58,916 bases of DNA from Bacillota bacterium (GTDB lineage: Bacteria; Bacillota; Clostridia; Peptostreptococcales; Anaerovoracaceae). A program made the translations under genes and the position numbers. The stretch covers positions 1 to 58,916 of the forward strand of contig JAFRVY010000059.1 in NCBI GenBank assembly GCA_017438285.1, given 5' to 3'. This document shows, piece by piece, positions 43,768-54,063 of this stretch (positions within the stretch are counted from its first letter, which is position 1; each line of letters begins with the position of its first letter). Below the pieces are notes generated by a model. That model did no database searches, was not told where the DNA came from, and saw nothing but the letters and a program-made list of their open reading frames with translations.

Positions 43768-44208
43768 CTATTCTTCGTCGATGTTGAATTTCCTCAGGGC
43801 CTTGTTGATGTTGTCGGCCGCGCTTCTGTTCAGAAGCATTGTGAACAGCCATACCAGCGCATACACCACAAGAACGGCCGCGAATATGAGCAGCGCTCCG
43901 GAAAAACCCGAGTACCATTCCAGCACCGCGCCCTCGATCAGGATCAGGGCTTCAATCAGTACAAAGTGCACAGCGACCCTGCGGTAAAACTGGAACTTCG
44001 TCGGCTCGTCGCGGAAGTAGAACAGCACCGACGGCAGAGCGCCGGCGATGCCCGTAAGCATGACGATCCATGGATACGCCGTTTCATTCCCGCCCAGGTT
44101 CACGCTGCCGGTGATCAGATTCAGAACAGAGGTGACCAGCATCACGCACACCGTGATAATGAAAAAGTGGGAAACCACCAGTTTGATTATGAACTTATAT
44201 CCTTCCAT
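43768..44208 (-). CDS. DUF3021 family membrane protein
   Basis: 146 residues with four membrane segments, as in DUF3021 proteins, which are regularly encoded next to a LytTR regulator. The ATG at 44208, seven bases after GAGGTG, is preferred to the GTG at 44223 that overlaps the regulator gene. By analogy with other LytTR/membrane-protein pairs it probably holds the regulator inactive at the membrane; this is inference. Confidence 0.82.
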   Translation of the reverse strand: MEGYKFIIKLVVSHFFIITVCVMLVTSVLNLITGSVNLGGNETAYPWIVMLTGIAGALPSVLFYFRDEPTKFQFYRRVAVHFVLIEALILIEGAVLEWYSGFSGALLIFAAVLVVYALVWLFTMLLNRSAADNINKALRKFNIDEE

Positions 44209-44219
44209 GTCTGCGCACC

Positions 44220-44660
44220 TCACATCCCCAGTTTCTTCTTCAGCACCGGAACATACTGCCGTGAAATAATCACGCTTTCCCCGTTTGTCAGCTTCGCTTC
44301 AAACCGTCCGTTGACCGACGGCGCGACGGAGCGGATCTTGGAGATGTTCAGGATCATGGACTTTGAGCAGCGGAACAGCTTGCTGCCGCCGATGAGGGAT
44401 TCGATCTCATACAGCTTCAGCTTGCAGTCGAAGACGTTCTTCTGCAGATAGATGTACGTCTTGTTGTCCACGGATTCAATGTAGTAAATGTCCTTTACAG
44501 GAATGCGGAAAACCTCGTTGTCACGGCTGCCGAGGAGTATGTTCTCCGTCTGCTTCAGCCGCTCAACAAGGCCCGTAACATCATCGCCGATCTCGTGGCA
44601 TCTGATGATGATTTCCTCCTCTTCATTTGGATCAATCTGCTGGATCGAAATCTTAAACAT
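44220..44660 (-). CDS. LytTR-type DNA-binding response regulator without receiver domain
   Basis: 146 residues. A short N-terminal helical part (1-45) is followed by a LytTR domain with PVKDIYYIESVDNKTYIYL, SLIGGSKLFRCSKSMILNI and VIISRQYVPVLKKKLGM. No phosphoacceptor domain exists, so activity is likely set by the DUF3021 partner. AGAGGA before the ATG. First gene of the cluster. Confidence 0.9.
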   Translation of the reverse strand: MFKISIQQIDPNEEEEIIIRCHEIGDDVTGLVERLKQTENILLGSRDNEVFRIPVKDIYYIESVDNKTYIYLQKNVFDCKLKLYEIESLIGGSKLFRCSKSMILNISKIRSVAPSVNGRFEAKLTNGESVIISRQYVPVLKKKLGM

Positions 44661-44695
44661 TGTCCTCTTCCTGAACGTTTTTTCCTGCGGTTATA

Positions 44696-44767
44696 TCTAT
44701 AGCACAATACATGTAAGCATGAAAGAGCTCACGCGGTCAGTTGCATCTGGGCGGCGGTGAAATGCAA
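44696..44767 (-). promoter_or_regulatory. Promoter and candidate LytTR operator
   Basis: An extended -10 element TGCTATAGA (44696-44704 on the minus strand) lies upstream of the LytTR gene. The inverted repeat TTGCAT-N15-ATGCAA (44741-44767) sits further upstream, where an activator of this promoter would bind. Confidence 0.4.
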
Positions 44768-44771
44768 TATT

Positions 44772-46136
44772 TTATCTGCCCCGGGTCAGCTCCTCCGCCC
44801 GCGCCATAATGGCTTCCCTTTCATTCGGAAGGCTGCCGTCGATAACCTCGTTTAGAAGTGACTGCAGAATCTCTCCGATCGCGGGACCTTCCGGAGCTCC
44901 GTCTGTTTCCATTATGTCGCGGCCATCTACGGCCAGATCCTTCAGGCTGAAGCACTCTTCCGCTTCAACGATACGGCCGATCATCTCTTCCACATGCCGG
45001 AACATGTCATCGAGCTGACGGCTCATGTTCCCTGTCGCGATGTTGTCCGCCCATTTGATATGCAAAATCTCCAGCAGGACTTCTTCTCCGAATTTGTTCA
45101 GCCACTTCTTGATCAGTTTCTCATCTTCCCTGAACAGCAGGTCGTGATATCTTACCAGCTGCGTCACCCGGTCCGAAGTGAACCGATCCGCCTTCAGGCG
45201 TCCCATGATCTCGCGAACCATCTCCTCGCCTTTGAGCGGATGTCCGTACATGTGCCCGATACCGTCGTTTCCGATAAAGAACATGTCCGGCTTGCCGATA
45301 TCATGGAAGAGAGCCGCCATTTTCATGTACACTTCGTTGTTCGGCGTTGTCTTGATTGCCTCCATGGCTCTGACGCAGTGTTCCAGCACATCGTAGTTGT
45401 GATATGGATTTCGCTGCTCGAAGCCTTTCATCGGAAGCATCTCCGGGATGACGACACCGAGAATATCGACATACTGTCTCACGGCATCCCCTGCATGAAC
45501 TCCTGTCACCAGTTTCTTGAACTCGGTGAAAATCCTCTCTGCTGATACGTTCAGGAGCAGTTCTTTGTTCCGGAACATGGACGCTTCTGTCGCAGGATCT
45601 ATGGCAAAAGCCTTTGCATGATCTCCCAGGACCGCCGCAAACCGCATGGCCCTCATGATACGAAGAGCGTCCTCGCCGAAGCGCTCGTCGGCTTCGCCCA
45701 CAGTCCTGATGATACCCGCTTCAATATCCGCCGCTCCGTCAAACGGATCGTGGATTCCTCCGCGGATGTCCATGGCAATGGCGTTGATGGTGAAGTCGCG
45801 GCGCTGCAGATCCTCTCTCAGGTCCCTCACGAAGCTGACGCTGTCAGGATGCCGGTTGTCCGAATAGGTGCCCTCAGTCCGGAAGGTCGTGATCTCAAAG
45901 GGCACACCCGCCTCATCGAGAACCGTCACGGTCCCGTGTTTGATTCCCGTCTCGAAGTATCTGAGATCAGCGAAGACCTCCTTCATCTCCTCCGGCGTAG
46001 CGCCCGTGGTCACGTCGATATCCGCGGGCTCAAGGCCGCGCAGCAGATCGCGCACGCAGCCGCCCACGTAGTAAGCTTCATAGCCTGCAGACTCAAGCGC
46101 CGCTATTAAGTTTTTGCCTGCTGTGATCTCTTTCAT
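44772..46136 (-). CDS. cca: CCA tRNA nucleotidyltransferase with HD domain
   Basis: 454 residues. Class II nucleotidyltransferase motif YYVGGCVRDLLRG...DIDVTTGA, then RDFTINAIAMD and ERIFTEFKKL; a C-terminal HD phosphohydrolase domain with ALFHDIGKPDM. It adds or repairs the 3' CCA of tRNAs, and the HD domain removes 2',3'-cyclic phosphates. The tRNA genes in this window already encode CCA, so repair is the likely main task for these. Start at 46136 shows no strong binding site. Confidence 0.92.
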   Translation of the reverse strand: MKEITAGKNLIAALESAGYEAYYVGGCVRDLLRGLEPADIDVTTGATPEEMKEVFADLRYFETGIKHGTVTVLDEAGVPFEITTFRTEGTYSDNRHPDSVSFVRDLREDLQRRDFTINAIAMDIRGGIHDPFDGAADIEAGIIRTVGEADERFGEDALRIMRAMRFAAVLGDHAKAFAIDPATEASMFRNKELLLNVSAERIFTEFKKLVTGVHAGDAVRQYVDILGVVIPEMLPMKGFEQRNPYHNYDVLEHCVRAMEAIKTTPNNEVYMKMAALFHDIGKPDMFFIGNDGIGHMYGHPLKGEEMVREIMGRLKADRFTSDRVTQLVRYHDLLFREDEKLIKKWLNKFGEEVLLEILHIKWADNIATGNMSRQLDDMFRHVEEMIGRIVEAEECFSLKDLAVDGRDIMETDGAPEGPAIGEILQSLLNEVIDGSLPNEREAIMARAEELTRGR

Positions 46137-46171
46137 ATGAAAATTATACTATATTCCAAGTATTAAAAGAA

Positions 46172-46209
46172 ACAAAAAGAGGCTGCCGCCTGATATGCAA
46201 CAGCCTCTA
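46172..46209 (-). terminator. Terminator of groESL
   Basis: Stem AGAGGCTG / CAGCCTCT with a 15-base loop, followed on the minus strand by TTTTTGTTTC. Confidence 0.82.
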
Positions 46210-46247
46210 TATCGTTTATCGCTTATTTGTTATGGAATGCGACGGGC

Positions 46248-47897
<1,650 letters not shown>

Positions 47898-47900
47898 TTA

Positions 47901-48179
47901 TTATTCAACCATGGCCAGGATGTCTCTCTGGTCCATAATCATGATTTCTTCGCCTTTGTACTTAACTTCTGTTCCTGCATATTTGCTGAAGATAACCTTG
48001 TCGCCTACCTTCAGTTCCATCTTAACGTCCTCGGTTCCAGGTCCTACTGCCAGGACTTCTGCCATCTGCGGCTTTTCCTGTGCTGTTCCCGGAAGAACGA
48101 TTCCGCTTGCTGTCTTTTCTTCTGCTACCATTTCTTTGATAACTACTTTTGTGCCTAACGGCTTAATTCCATAACTCAT
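47901..48179 (-). CDS. groES: Co-chaperonin GroES
   Basis: 92 residues with the N-terminal [12 protein letters not shown], the mobile loop [16 protein letters not shown] and the [20 protein letters not shown] tail. AAGGAG before the ATG. Confidence 0.97.
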   Translation of the reverse strand: MSYGIKPLGTKVVIKEMVAEEKTASGIVLPGTAQEKPQMAEVLAVGPGTEDVKMELKVGDKVIFSKYAGTEVKYKGEEIMIMDQRDILAMVE

Positions 48180-48201
48180 TTTGTCATCTCCTTAACTTTT
48201 G

Positions 48202-48228
48202 TTAGCACTCTTACTCTTCGAGTGCCAA
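48202..48228. promoter_or_regulatory. CIRCE operator (HrcA binding site)
   Basis: TTAGCACTC-N9-GAGTGCCAA; one base differs from the consensus TTAGCACTC-N9-GAGTGCTAA. It sits between the promoter and the groES start, as usual. Confidence 0.93.
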
Positions 48229-48232
48229 CTAT

Positions 48233-48261
48233 AATTTAACCCTATTGGGCGGGTTTGTCAA
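48233..48261 (-). promoter_or_regulatory. Sigma-70-type promoter of groESL
   Basis: On the minus strand TTGACA (48256-48261), 17-base spacer, TAAATT (48233-48238), just upstream of CIRCE. Confidence 0.75.
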
Positions 48262-48276
48262 CAGTTTTCATACCAT

Positions 48277-49092
48277 TTATACGACATCTCTTATTTCCAG
48301 GTCCACATGCATCACATTGAATGCGGTCATGTGCTCGATCTGCTCATAAACTTCCTTTTGAAAAGCCTTTGCATTGGCCGGAACATCGCTGTCATAATTC
48401 AGGTCCGCGAGGACATAGATGCCGATGCCTTCCTCGGTTCCCTCCCTGTCGGTGGTGACCAAAACCTTGTCCACGTTATAGACGGTGCCGGCCTTGTCCT
48501 TGATGCACTCGACGATGTCTCCCATGACCTTCTCGGAAATGTTGTACTTGCCCAGATAGCTGTAGGCCGGTCTGACTACCGACTTCTCGTCGACCACCTT
48601 ACGGGAGCCGAACTCTTTGAGCATCTTCAACGGCGACATAAAGTAGCCCGAGAACTGCTTCTTGAGCTGGAAGGTCGGGGCCGGGATAACGTGCTTTCCC
48701 AGATCATGCCTTTGCTTGTAGGCGATCTCCCGCTCCTCTTCCGTCGTGATGTCTTCTATATATATCGTCTGGACAGGCGGATCCAGCTGCAGGCGCAGGC
48801 GGATCTTCTCGACCATCCTGTCGGAGGTTCCCAGAACGAGTATGTTTTCGGGGTTCTCTCTCTTGATGGCGTCGATGACCTCCTGGGCGTGCCAGTCCTG
48901 ATCAAACAGCGCAGTCTTGACGGCGACGTACTGCGTTTTCTGGCGCTTGGCCGAGATGCCGGCCACTACCTTGTTGTGGCAGATAAAGAGACCGTCGTCA
49001 ATGATGCTCACAATATTCATTTGTCGGCAGAGGTTGATGGCCTGGTAACTTTTACCCGTGCCGCTCTTGCCTACCAGACAATAAACTTTCAT
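48277..49092 (-). CDS. P-loop ATPase with C-terminal Asp23/Gls24-like domain
   Basis: 271 residues. Walker A LVGKSGTGKSYQA at the N-terminus and VLGTSDRMVEKIRLRL mark a small nucleotide-binding domain (1-150). From about residue 170 the sequence resembles the Asp23 (alkaline shock) fold: PAYSYLGKYNISEKVMGDIVECIKDK split around the usual GxxxIS start. The combination is found as an uncharacterised protein in Clostridia. It has no visible operon partner. Role unknown. Confidence 0.65.
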   Translation of the reverse strand: MKVYCLVGKSGTGKSYQAINLCRQMNIVSIIDDGLFICHNKVVAGISAKRQKTQYVAVKTALFDQDWHAQEVIDAIKRENPENILVLGTSDRMVEKIRLRLQLDPPVQTIYIEDITTEEEREIAYKQRHDLGKHVIPAPTFQLKKQFSGYFMSPLKMLKEFGSRKVVDEKSVVRPAYSYLGKYNISEKVMGDIVECIKDKAGTVYNVDKVLVTTDREGTEEGIGIYVLADLNYDSDVPANAKAFQKEVYEQIEHMTAFNVMHVDLEIRDVV

Positions 49093-49093
49093 G

Positions 49094-49122
49094 TTGAATT
49101 ACCTAAGTATATTTGTTATAAT
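49094..49122 (+). promoter_or_regulatory. Sigma-70-type promoter of the ferredoxin gene
   Basis: TTGAAT (49094-49099), 17-base spacer, perfect TATAAT (49117-49122). Confidence 0.7.
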
Positions 49123-49161
49123 CTGTTTAACGTTTTATGAATCTATAAAGGAGGTACCACG

Positions 49162-49332
49162 ATGGCTTACGTAATCGACGATTCTTGCATCAACTGTGGA
49201 GCTTGTTTAGAGGAATGCCCTGTAGAGGCTATCACTGCTGGTGACGAAAAGCATACGATCGACGCTGACACTTGCATCGATTGTGGAGCTTGCGCAGAGG
49301 CTTGCCCTGTTGAAGCACCAAAGGAAGGCTAA
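49162..49332 (+). CDS. 2[4Fe-4S] clostridial-type ferredoxin
   Basis: 56 residues, ATG at 49162 after AAAGGAGGT. Two CxxCxxCxxxCP motifs: [12 protein letters not shown] and [12 protein letters not shown], in the internally duplicated layout typical of clostridial ferredoxins. Low-potential electron carrier that links oxidative steps to hydrogenase or butyryl-CoA dehydrogenase. Monocistronic, with its own promoter and terminator. Confidence 0.96.
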   Translation: MAYVIDDSCINCGACLEECPVEAITAGDEKHTIDADTCIDCGACAEACPVEAPKEG

Positions 49333-49356
49333 GGGTATAAATTAGAAAGAATAATC

Positions 49357-49386
49357 AATAACCGTTTCAATACTGAAACGGTTATT
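49357..49386. terminator. Bidirectional terminator between ferredoxin and rex
   Basis: Perfect 13-bp stem AATAACCGTTTCA / TGAAACGGTTATT with a four-base loop between the two convergent genes. Confidence 0.88.
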
Positions 49387-49397
49387 TACTTTTTTGA

Positions 49398-50045
49398 CTA
49401 TTTTCTTTTTTCCTCAGCATTCTTGCTCATGTGGTAAGCCAGCGAATGCAAGCTGTCGCTGATATGCACGTTTTCGATGGCCACGTGGGACGGCGTCTCG
49501 ATATCGATCGGCGCGAAGTTCCAAAGGCCCCGCACACCTGCGAAGCAGAGTTTGTCCGCAACCTCCTGAGCCACTTCTTTCGTCGTGCATATGATGCCGA
49601 TGTCTATGTCGTTTTCTTCAACGAACTCTACGATGTTCTCGTAGTCCATGACCTCAACGTCGTTGAACTTCTCTCCGATGAGAGCCGGGTTGACTTCGAA
49701 GATTCCTTCCACGATGAATCCCGTCTTATAGTAATAGGTATAGTTCGCAATGGCACGGCCAAGGTTGCCGGCGCCAACGACTACCATCTTGTAGCTTTTG
49801 TCCAGTCCAAGGATCGCACTGATCTCGTTGTAAAGACCCTCGACGCTGTATCCGTATCCCTGCTGACCGAACCCGCCAAAGTTGTTCAGGTCCTGTCTGA
49901 TCTGGGACGCGGTGTAACCGATCAGGCTGCTGAATTCATTGGATGAAATCTTATCTACACCCTTTTTGCGTAATTCGTTCAGATATCTTCTGTATCTCGG
50001 CAGTCTCTTGATGACCGCATTTGATATCTTTGTCTGCTTTTTCAT
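49398..50045 (-). CDS. rex: Redox-sensing transcriptional repressor Rex
   Basis: 215 residues. Winged helix with RLPRYRRYLNEL and SQIRQDLNNFGGFGQQGYGY, then a Rossmann domain with VVGAGNLGRAIANY that binds NAD(H). Rex represses fermentation genes when NADH/NAD is low. The ATG follows the acpP stop closely, so the two are cotranscribed. Confidence 0.96.
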   Translation of the reverse strand: MKKQTKISNAVIKRLPRYRRYLNELRKKGVDKISSNEFSSLIGYTASQIRQDLNNFGGFGQQGYGYSVEGLYNEISAILGLDKSYKMVVVGAGNLGRAIANYTYYYKTGFIVEGIFEVNPALIGEKFNDVEVMDYENIVEFVEENDIDIGIICTTKEVAQEVADKLCFAGVRGLWNFAPIDIETPSHVAIENVHISDSLHSLAYHMSKNAEEKRK

Positions 50046-50047
50046 TA

Positions 50048-50275
50048 TTATACCCTCAGTTCCAAATACTTGACTATATCGCCCACAGTTCGCATCTTCT
50101 CCGCCTCCTCATCAGGAATCGTAATCTCATATTCGTCCTCGATCGCCATGATGATTTCCACTGCGTTCAGCGAATCTGCATCAAGGTCGTTTATCAGGTC
50201 AGTTTCCAAAGTGATGTCGTCGCCGGAGACCTTGAGCTGGTCAATAATAATACTTTTTACCGTTTCTAAAACCAT
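50048..50275 (-). CDS. acpP: Acyl carrier protein
   Basis: 75 residues from the ATG at 50275 (AGGAGG upstream). The phosphopantetheine serine lies in DLDADSLNAVEI. A typical fatty-acid-synthesis ACP, but without fab genes at hand; it sits between an ABC-F gene and rex. Confidence 0.92.
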   Translation of the reverse strand: MVLETVKSIIIDQLKVSGDDITLETDLINDLDADSLNAVEIIMAIEDEYEITIPDEEAEKMRTVGDIVKYLELRV

Positions 50276-50311
50276 CTTTTTCCTCCTGTGACTGCCATAA
50301 TTATACAAAAC

Positions 50312-52273
50312 CTACCCTTGTAATTCAAGCCATTCTTCGTAGTTTCTATCCAGCTCAGAACGCCTTGCTGCAAGGGTTTCGCTAAGCTCGGCAAGCTTGC
50401 CCGGATCGGTCATGACGTCCTCTCGGCACAGCTGTTCCTCTATCTCTTTAATCTCCGCTTCAATGTCGGAAATACTCGTTTCCAGCGATTCTTTACGCCT
50501 CTGGACACGCCTTTGTGCCGCCTCTTCTTCTTTCTTTTTTCTGCGCTGCTCCGCAGATGAAAGCGGCTCTGTCTCCGCCTCTTCCCTGGCCTTTCTCATC
50601 TCTTCCAGGTACTGCTTTCCGGACGCGATCCGCTGCTGTTTTTTCTCAACATAATAGTCGTACTTGCCCAGATAATTTACGAGTCCCTCCGGCGTCAGTT
50701 CCATAATCCTCGTCGGGATGCGGTTGAGAAAATATCTGTCATGAGAGACGATGATGCATGTGCCCGGAAACTCCAGCAGCGCCTCCTCAAAGATCTCCTT
50801 CGACTCGATATCCAGATGATTTGTCGGTTCGTCCAGAATCAGTGTATTAGCCCCCGACATCATGAGCTTCAGCAGTGACAGTCTCGCCTTCTCTCCGCCG
50901 CTCAGCGCTCCCACCGGGAGGAACACATCCTCTCCTCGGAACAAAAACCTGCCGAGAATATTCCTCAGTTCGCCCTCTGAATAGAGGTGGTAGGCCTCCT
51001 GCAGTTCTCCAATCACGTCATTGGATTCATTGAGCAAAAGCTGGCCCTGATCGTAGTAACCGAACTGGACATTGTGTCCGATCCTGATTCTGCCGCTGCC
51101 AGGAGAAAGATCCCCCATGAGGACCCGCAGCAGCGTCGTCTTGCCGACGCCGTTGTCTCCAACGATGCAGACTCGTTCGCCCCTCTTGATATCCAAGTCG
51201 ACGCCTTCAAAGAGCTGGATCTTGTTCATTCCGTATCCAAAGGCTTTACTCAAGTCCTCTGCCTGCAGCACATCCTTGCCGCTCTGGAAATTCTGATGGA
51301 AGGTCAGCTTCATTTTGGCGTGGTCCGAATCCGGTCTTTCGATCGTCTCGATCGCCGCCAGACGTTTTTCTCTGGATGCCGCGCGCTTGGCAAGTTTCTC
51401 TGTGCCCCGCTGCTTGAACCTGCGGATCATCTCTTCCTGGCGCTGTATTTCACGGTGCTGCTTTTCGTAGCGACGCATCTCCGCTTCACGCCGTTCCCTG
51501 CGCTCTGCTGCGTAGAAAGTGTATCCGCCTTCATATATATTCAGTTTCTTATTGTCGATCTCAAAGATCCTGTTGACCGTCTCGTCGAGAAAATATCTGT
51601 CGTGAGAGACGATGACCATGGTTCCCTGGTAGCCTTTGAGGTACTGCTCCAGCCACTTGAGGGTGCCGATATCCAAATGGTTGGTCGGCTCGTCAAGGAA
51701 GAGGATGTCCGGTTTCCTGAGTAAAAGCACTGCGAGGGCAAGCCTCGTCCTCTCGCCGCCGCTCAGGGTGGAGATCTTTTTATCATACATGTCCTCGCCA
51801 AAGGCCATGCTGCTCAGTACGCCCTTGATCTCGCTCTGATAGGAATAGCCGCCCATATAGTTGTAGCGTTCATGGATGGCATCATATTCCTCGAGGAGTT
51901 TCCTGCTTGCCTCGAGGGAATCCGGATCGGAAGCCTTTGCGAGGGCCTCGTTCTCTTCGAGAAGTTCCGCCATGCGCGCTTCCATCTCCGGGAAGTGTTC
52001 AAAGACGGCGTTGACCTCTTCGATGACGGTCTTCTCGGAATCAAAGCCTGCGTCCTGTTTCAGGTAGCCGATCTGCAGGTCACGGGAGATGAATGCCTCG
52101 CCCTCTTCGTATGGAAGCTCTCCTGTGAGCATCCTAAGAAGAGTAGTTTTCCCGGCGCCGTTGATGCCGATGATTCCTACTCTGTCTCCCTTGTTTATAT
52201 GGAACGACACCTTGTCCAAAATGACATCGGTGCCGTACGCTTTGGTCAGATCTTTTGCTGAAACTACTATCAT
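50312..52273 (-). CDS. ABC-F family ATPase
   Basis: 653 residues with two ABC domains and no membrane segment. Walker A motifs GINGAGKTTLL and GDNGVGKTTLL, signatures LSGGERTRLALAVLL and LSGGEKARLSLLKLM, an arginine-rich linker (P-site tRNA interaction motif region) and a C-terminal coiled coil (about 555-650). ABC-F proteins act on stalled ribosomes; some give antibiotic resistance. The layout is closest to the housekeeping YfmR/Uup group. Confidence 0.9.
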   Translation of the reverse strand: MIVVSAKDLTKAYGTDVILDKVSFHINKGDRVGIIGINGAGKTTLLRMLTGELPYEEGEAFISRDLQIGYLKQDAGFDSEKTVIEEVNAVFEHFPEMEARMAELLEENEALAKASDPDSLEASRKLLEEYDAIHERYNYMGGYSYQSEIKGVLSSMAFGEDMYDKKISTLSGGERTRLALAVLLLRKPDILFLDEPTNHLDIGTLKWLEQYLKGYQGTMVIVSHDRYFLDETVNRIFEIDNKKLNIYEGGYTFYAAERRERREAEMRRYEKQHREIQRQEEMIRRFKQRGTEKLAKRAASREKRLAAIETIERPDSDHAKMKLTFHQNFQSGKDVLQAEDLSKAFGYGMNKIQLFEGVDLDIKRGERVCIVGDNGVGKTTLLRVLMGDLSPGSGRIRIGHNVQFGYYDQGQLLLNESNDVIGELQEAYHLYSEGELRNILGRFLFRGEDVFLPVGALSGGEKARLSLLKLMMSGANTLILDEPTNHLDIESKEIFEEALLEFPGTCIIVSHDRYFLNRIPTRIMELTPEGLVNYLGKYDYYVEKKQQRIASGKQYLEEMRKAREEAETEPLSSAEQRRKKKEEEAAQRRVQRRKESLETSISDIEAEIKEIEEQLCREDVMTDPGKLAELSETLAARRSELDRNYEEWLELQG

Positions 52274-52297
52274 TGATTTATCCTCGGTTGCCGGCGT

Positions 52298-52408
52298 TTA
52301 CTGCACTGAGATCGCCAGCATCGCTCCTGAGATTCCAAACAGAATGCACACGAGAATCAGCACGATGATAAAGACCGCTCTTTTCGGATTGCTGAAAAAG
52401 CCTTTCAT
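52298..52408 (-). CDS. Small 36-residue single-pass membrane protein
   Basis: ATG at 52408 with AGGAGG nine bases upstream, stop TAA at 52298. The product begins MKGFFSNPKRAVF and continues as one hydrophobic helix (about 13-34). It lies between tsaD and the ABC-F gene on the same strand. The basic N-terminus would stay in the cytoplasm. No family recognised; the clean binding site supports translation. Confidence 0.65.
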   Translation of the reverse strand: MKGFFSNPKRAVFIIVLILVCILFGISGAMLAISVQ

Positions 52409-52428
52409 ATCTGGTTCCTCCTGTGTGA

Positions 52429-53484
52429 CTAAAGGGGCAGGCTTGGGATCGCGTCCAGTGTCAGGTCGTCGACTTCGCCCGCCTTGTATTTATAGTATGC
52501 CGCGCAGCCGATCATGGCCGCGTTGTCCGTGCAGAGAATCGGTGACGGATGGTAGAGTTTGATGCCGCGCTTCGCACACTCCGCCGCCATCATCTCGCGC
52601 AGCTTGCTGTTTGCTGATACGCCGCCTGCCATGACGATCTTGTCCTTTTTCATCTTGACGGCCGCCTGTACGGTCTTGGCTACAATGACGTCCAGCACCG
52701 CCTGTTGAAAGCTCGCGGCAATGTCCGGCACGCTGATCTCGCGTCCCGCCTGCTGCTCGGAGTTGACGTAATTGAGAACACCTGTCTTGATACCGCTGAA
52801 GCTGAAGTCCATGCTGTCCTTCTCTAGGAATACGCGCTTGAATTCCACCGCTTCAGGATTGCCTTTTCTGGCGATCTTGTCGATGAGCGGTCCGCCCGGA
52901 TAACCGAGTCCCAGAACACGGGCCACCTTGTCATAGGCCTCGCCTGCAGCGTCGTCCCTGGTTCCGCCCAGAACGTGACACTCGTTGTAATCTGTAACCT
53001 CGACGATATTAGTGTGTCCGCCCGAAACGACCAACGCCATAAATGGCGGCTCCAGCTCCTTATGCTCGATGAAGTTGGCGCAGATGTGTCCCTGAATGTG
53101 ATGTACGCCGATAAGCGGTTTGCCGCATGCCAGCGCGTAGGCTTTGGCCGTCGCAAGGCCAATCAGAAGCGCCCCCACCAGTCCCGGTCCGTATGTGACC
53201 GCGATGGCGTCGATGTCCTCCATCGTGACCCGGGCATCGGGCACGCCGGTTTCCGCCGCGCGCTTTTCGCCCGCCTCATCGAAGGCGCGCTGCACCACGT
53301 GGTTGATGTTGTCCAGATGATGCCGCGATGCGATCTCCGGAACCACCCCGCCGTACTGTTTATGTATGTCTATCTGTGACGAAATGATATTGCTGAGCAC
53401 CTGCCGTCCGTCCAGGACAACAGCTGCCGCCGTCTCGTCACAACTCGACTCTATCGCTAATATTGCAAATTTACCGTCAATCAT
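52429..53484 (-). CDS. tsaD: tRNA N6-adenosine threonylcarbamoyltransferase TsaD
   Basis: 351 residues. [14 protein letters not shown], the metal-binding HHIQGH and [10 protein letters not shown] are diagnostic. Completes t6A37 on ANN-decoding tRNAs together with TsaB and TsaE. The start overlaps the rimI gene by eight bases. Confidence 0.96.
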   Translation of the reverse strand: MIDGKFAILAIESSCDETAAAVVLDGRQVLSNIISSQIDIHKQYGGVVPEIASRHHLDNINHVVQRAFDEAGEKRAAETGVPDARVTMEDIDAIAVTYGPGLVGALLIGLATAKAYALACGKPLIGVHHIQGHICANFIEHKELEPPFMALVVSGGHTNIVEVTDYNECHVLGGTRDDAAGEAYDKVARVLGLGYPGGPLIDKIARKGNPEAVEFKRVFLEKDSMDFSFSGIKTGVLNYVNSEQQAGREISVPDIAASFQQAVLDVIVAKTVQAAVKMKKDKIVMAGGVSANSKLREMMAAECAKRGIKLYHPSPILCTDNAAMIGCAAYYKYKAGEVDDLTLDAIPSLPL

Positions 53485-54058
53485 TTTCCTTTATTTCTTC
53501 CGTTTCTTCTGTCCAAACTGTTTCTCTGTCGTTCGCTCCGTCGCAAACGGCTGTTGCAGCCTCTTCCGCTCTGGCCGCGGCGATCGCCTCAGCCTCGGCG
53601 ATCTCCTCATCTGTTGCGTGGCGCCACATAATCAGCGCATCCTGACCCTCGAACTTGTAGTAGTCCTTGCGGACGCCCTCGACCTCGAATCCGAATTTCT
53701 CATACAGCCCGATGGCCGGATCGTTATCTCTGCGCACCTCGAGGGTATGATGCCGGATGCCCTCTTTCAGAGTGTGATCCAAAAGCACGCCGATGATTCC
53801 CTCGGCGATTTTCCTGTTTCGAAATCCCGGTCTTACGGCAACATTGGTGATATGCCCCTCGTCCACGATCCACCAGAGCCCCGCATAGCCGACCACCTGT
53901 CCGCTGTGTTCCGCGACCACATAAAAGGCCCTCGGATTTTCCTCCAGCTCCGTGCTGATGGACTCTCTGCTCCAGGGATCCGGAAAGCAAAGCATCTCTA
54001 TTTCATATATGTCGTCGGCGTCCTCGGGAAGCGCCTGTCTTATGATCACGTCAGCCAT
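53477..54058 (-). CDS. rimI: GNAT ribosomal-protein-alanine N-acetyltransferase RimI
   Basis: 193 residues. GNAT fold with [20 protein letters not shown] (acetyl-CoA site) and [23 protein letters not shown]. The last ~45 residues form an acidic, low-complexity tail ([19 protein letters not shown]...) that ordinary RimI lacks. Between tsaB and tsaD, a common arrangement. Confidence 0.9.
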   Translation of the reverse strand: MADVIIRQALPEDADDIYEIEMLCFPDPWSRESISTELEENPRAFYVVAEHSGQVVGYAGLWWIVDEGHITNVAVRPGFRNRKIAEGIIGVLLDHTLKEGIRHHTLEVRRDNDPAIGLYEKFGFEVEGVRKDYYKFEGQDALIMWRHATDEEIAEAEAIAAARAEEAATAVCDGANDRETVWTEETEEIKEND

Positions 54059-54063
54059 TTCCC

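Noticed and set aside
41810-44660. Recently acquired genomic island (LytTR/ABC cluster)
   Set aside because: No transposase, integrase, tRNA target or flanking repeats; composition does not differ clearly by eye.
49093-49161. Rex operator in front of the ferredoxin gene
   Set aside because: No TTGTGAA-N4-TTCACAA-like palindrome that I could match with confidence.
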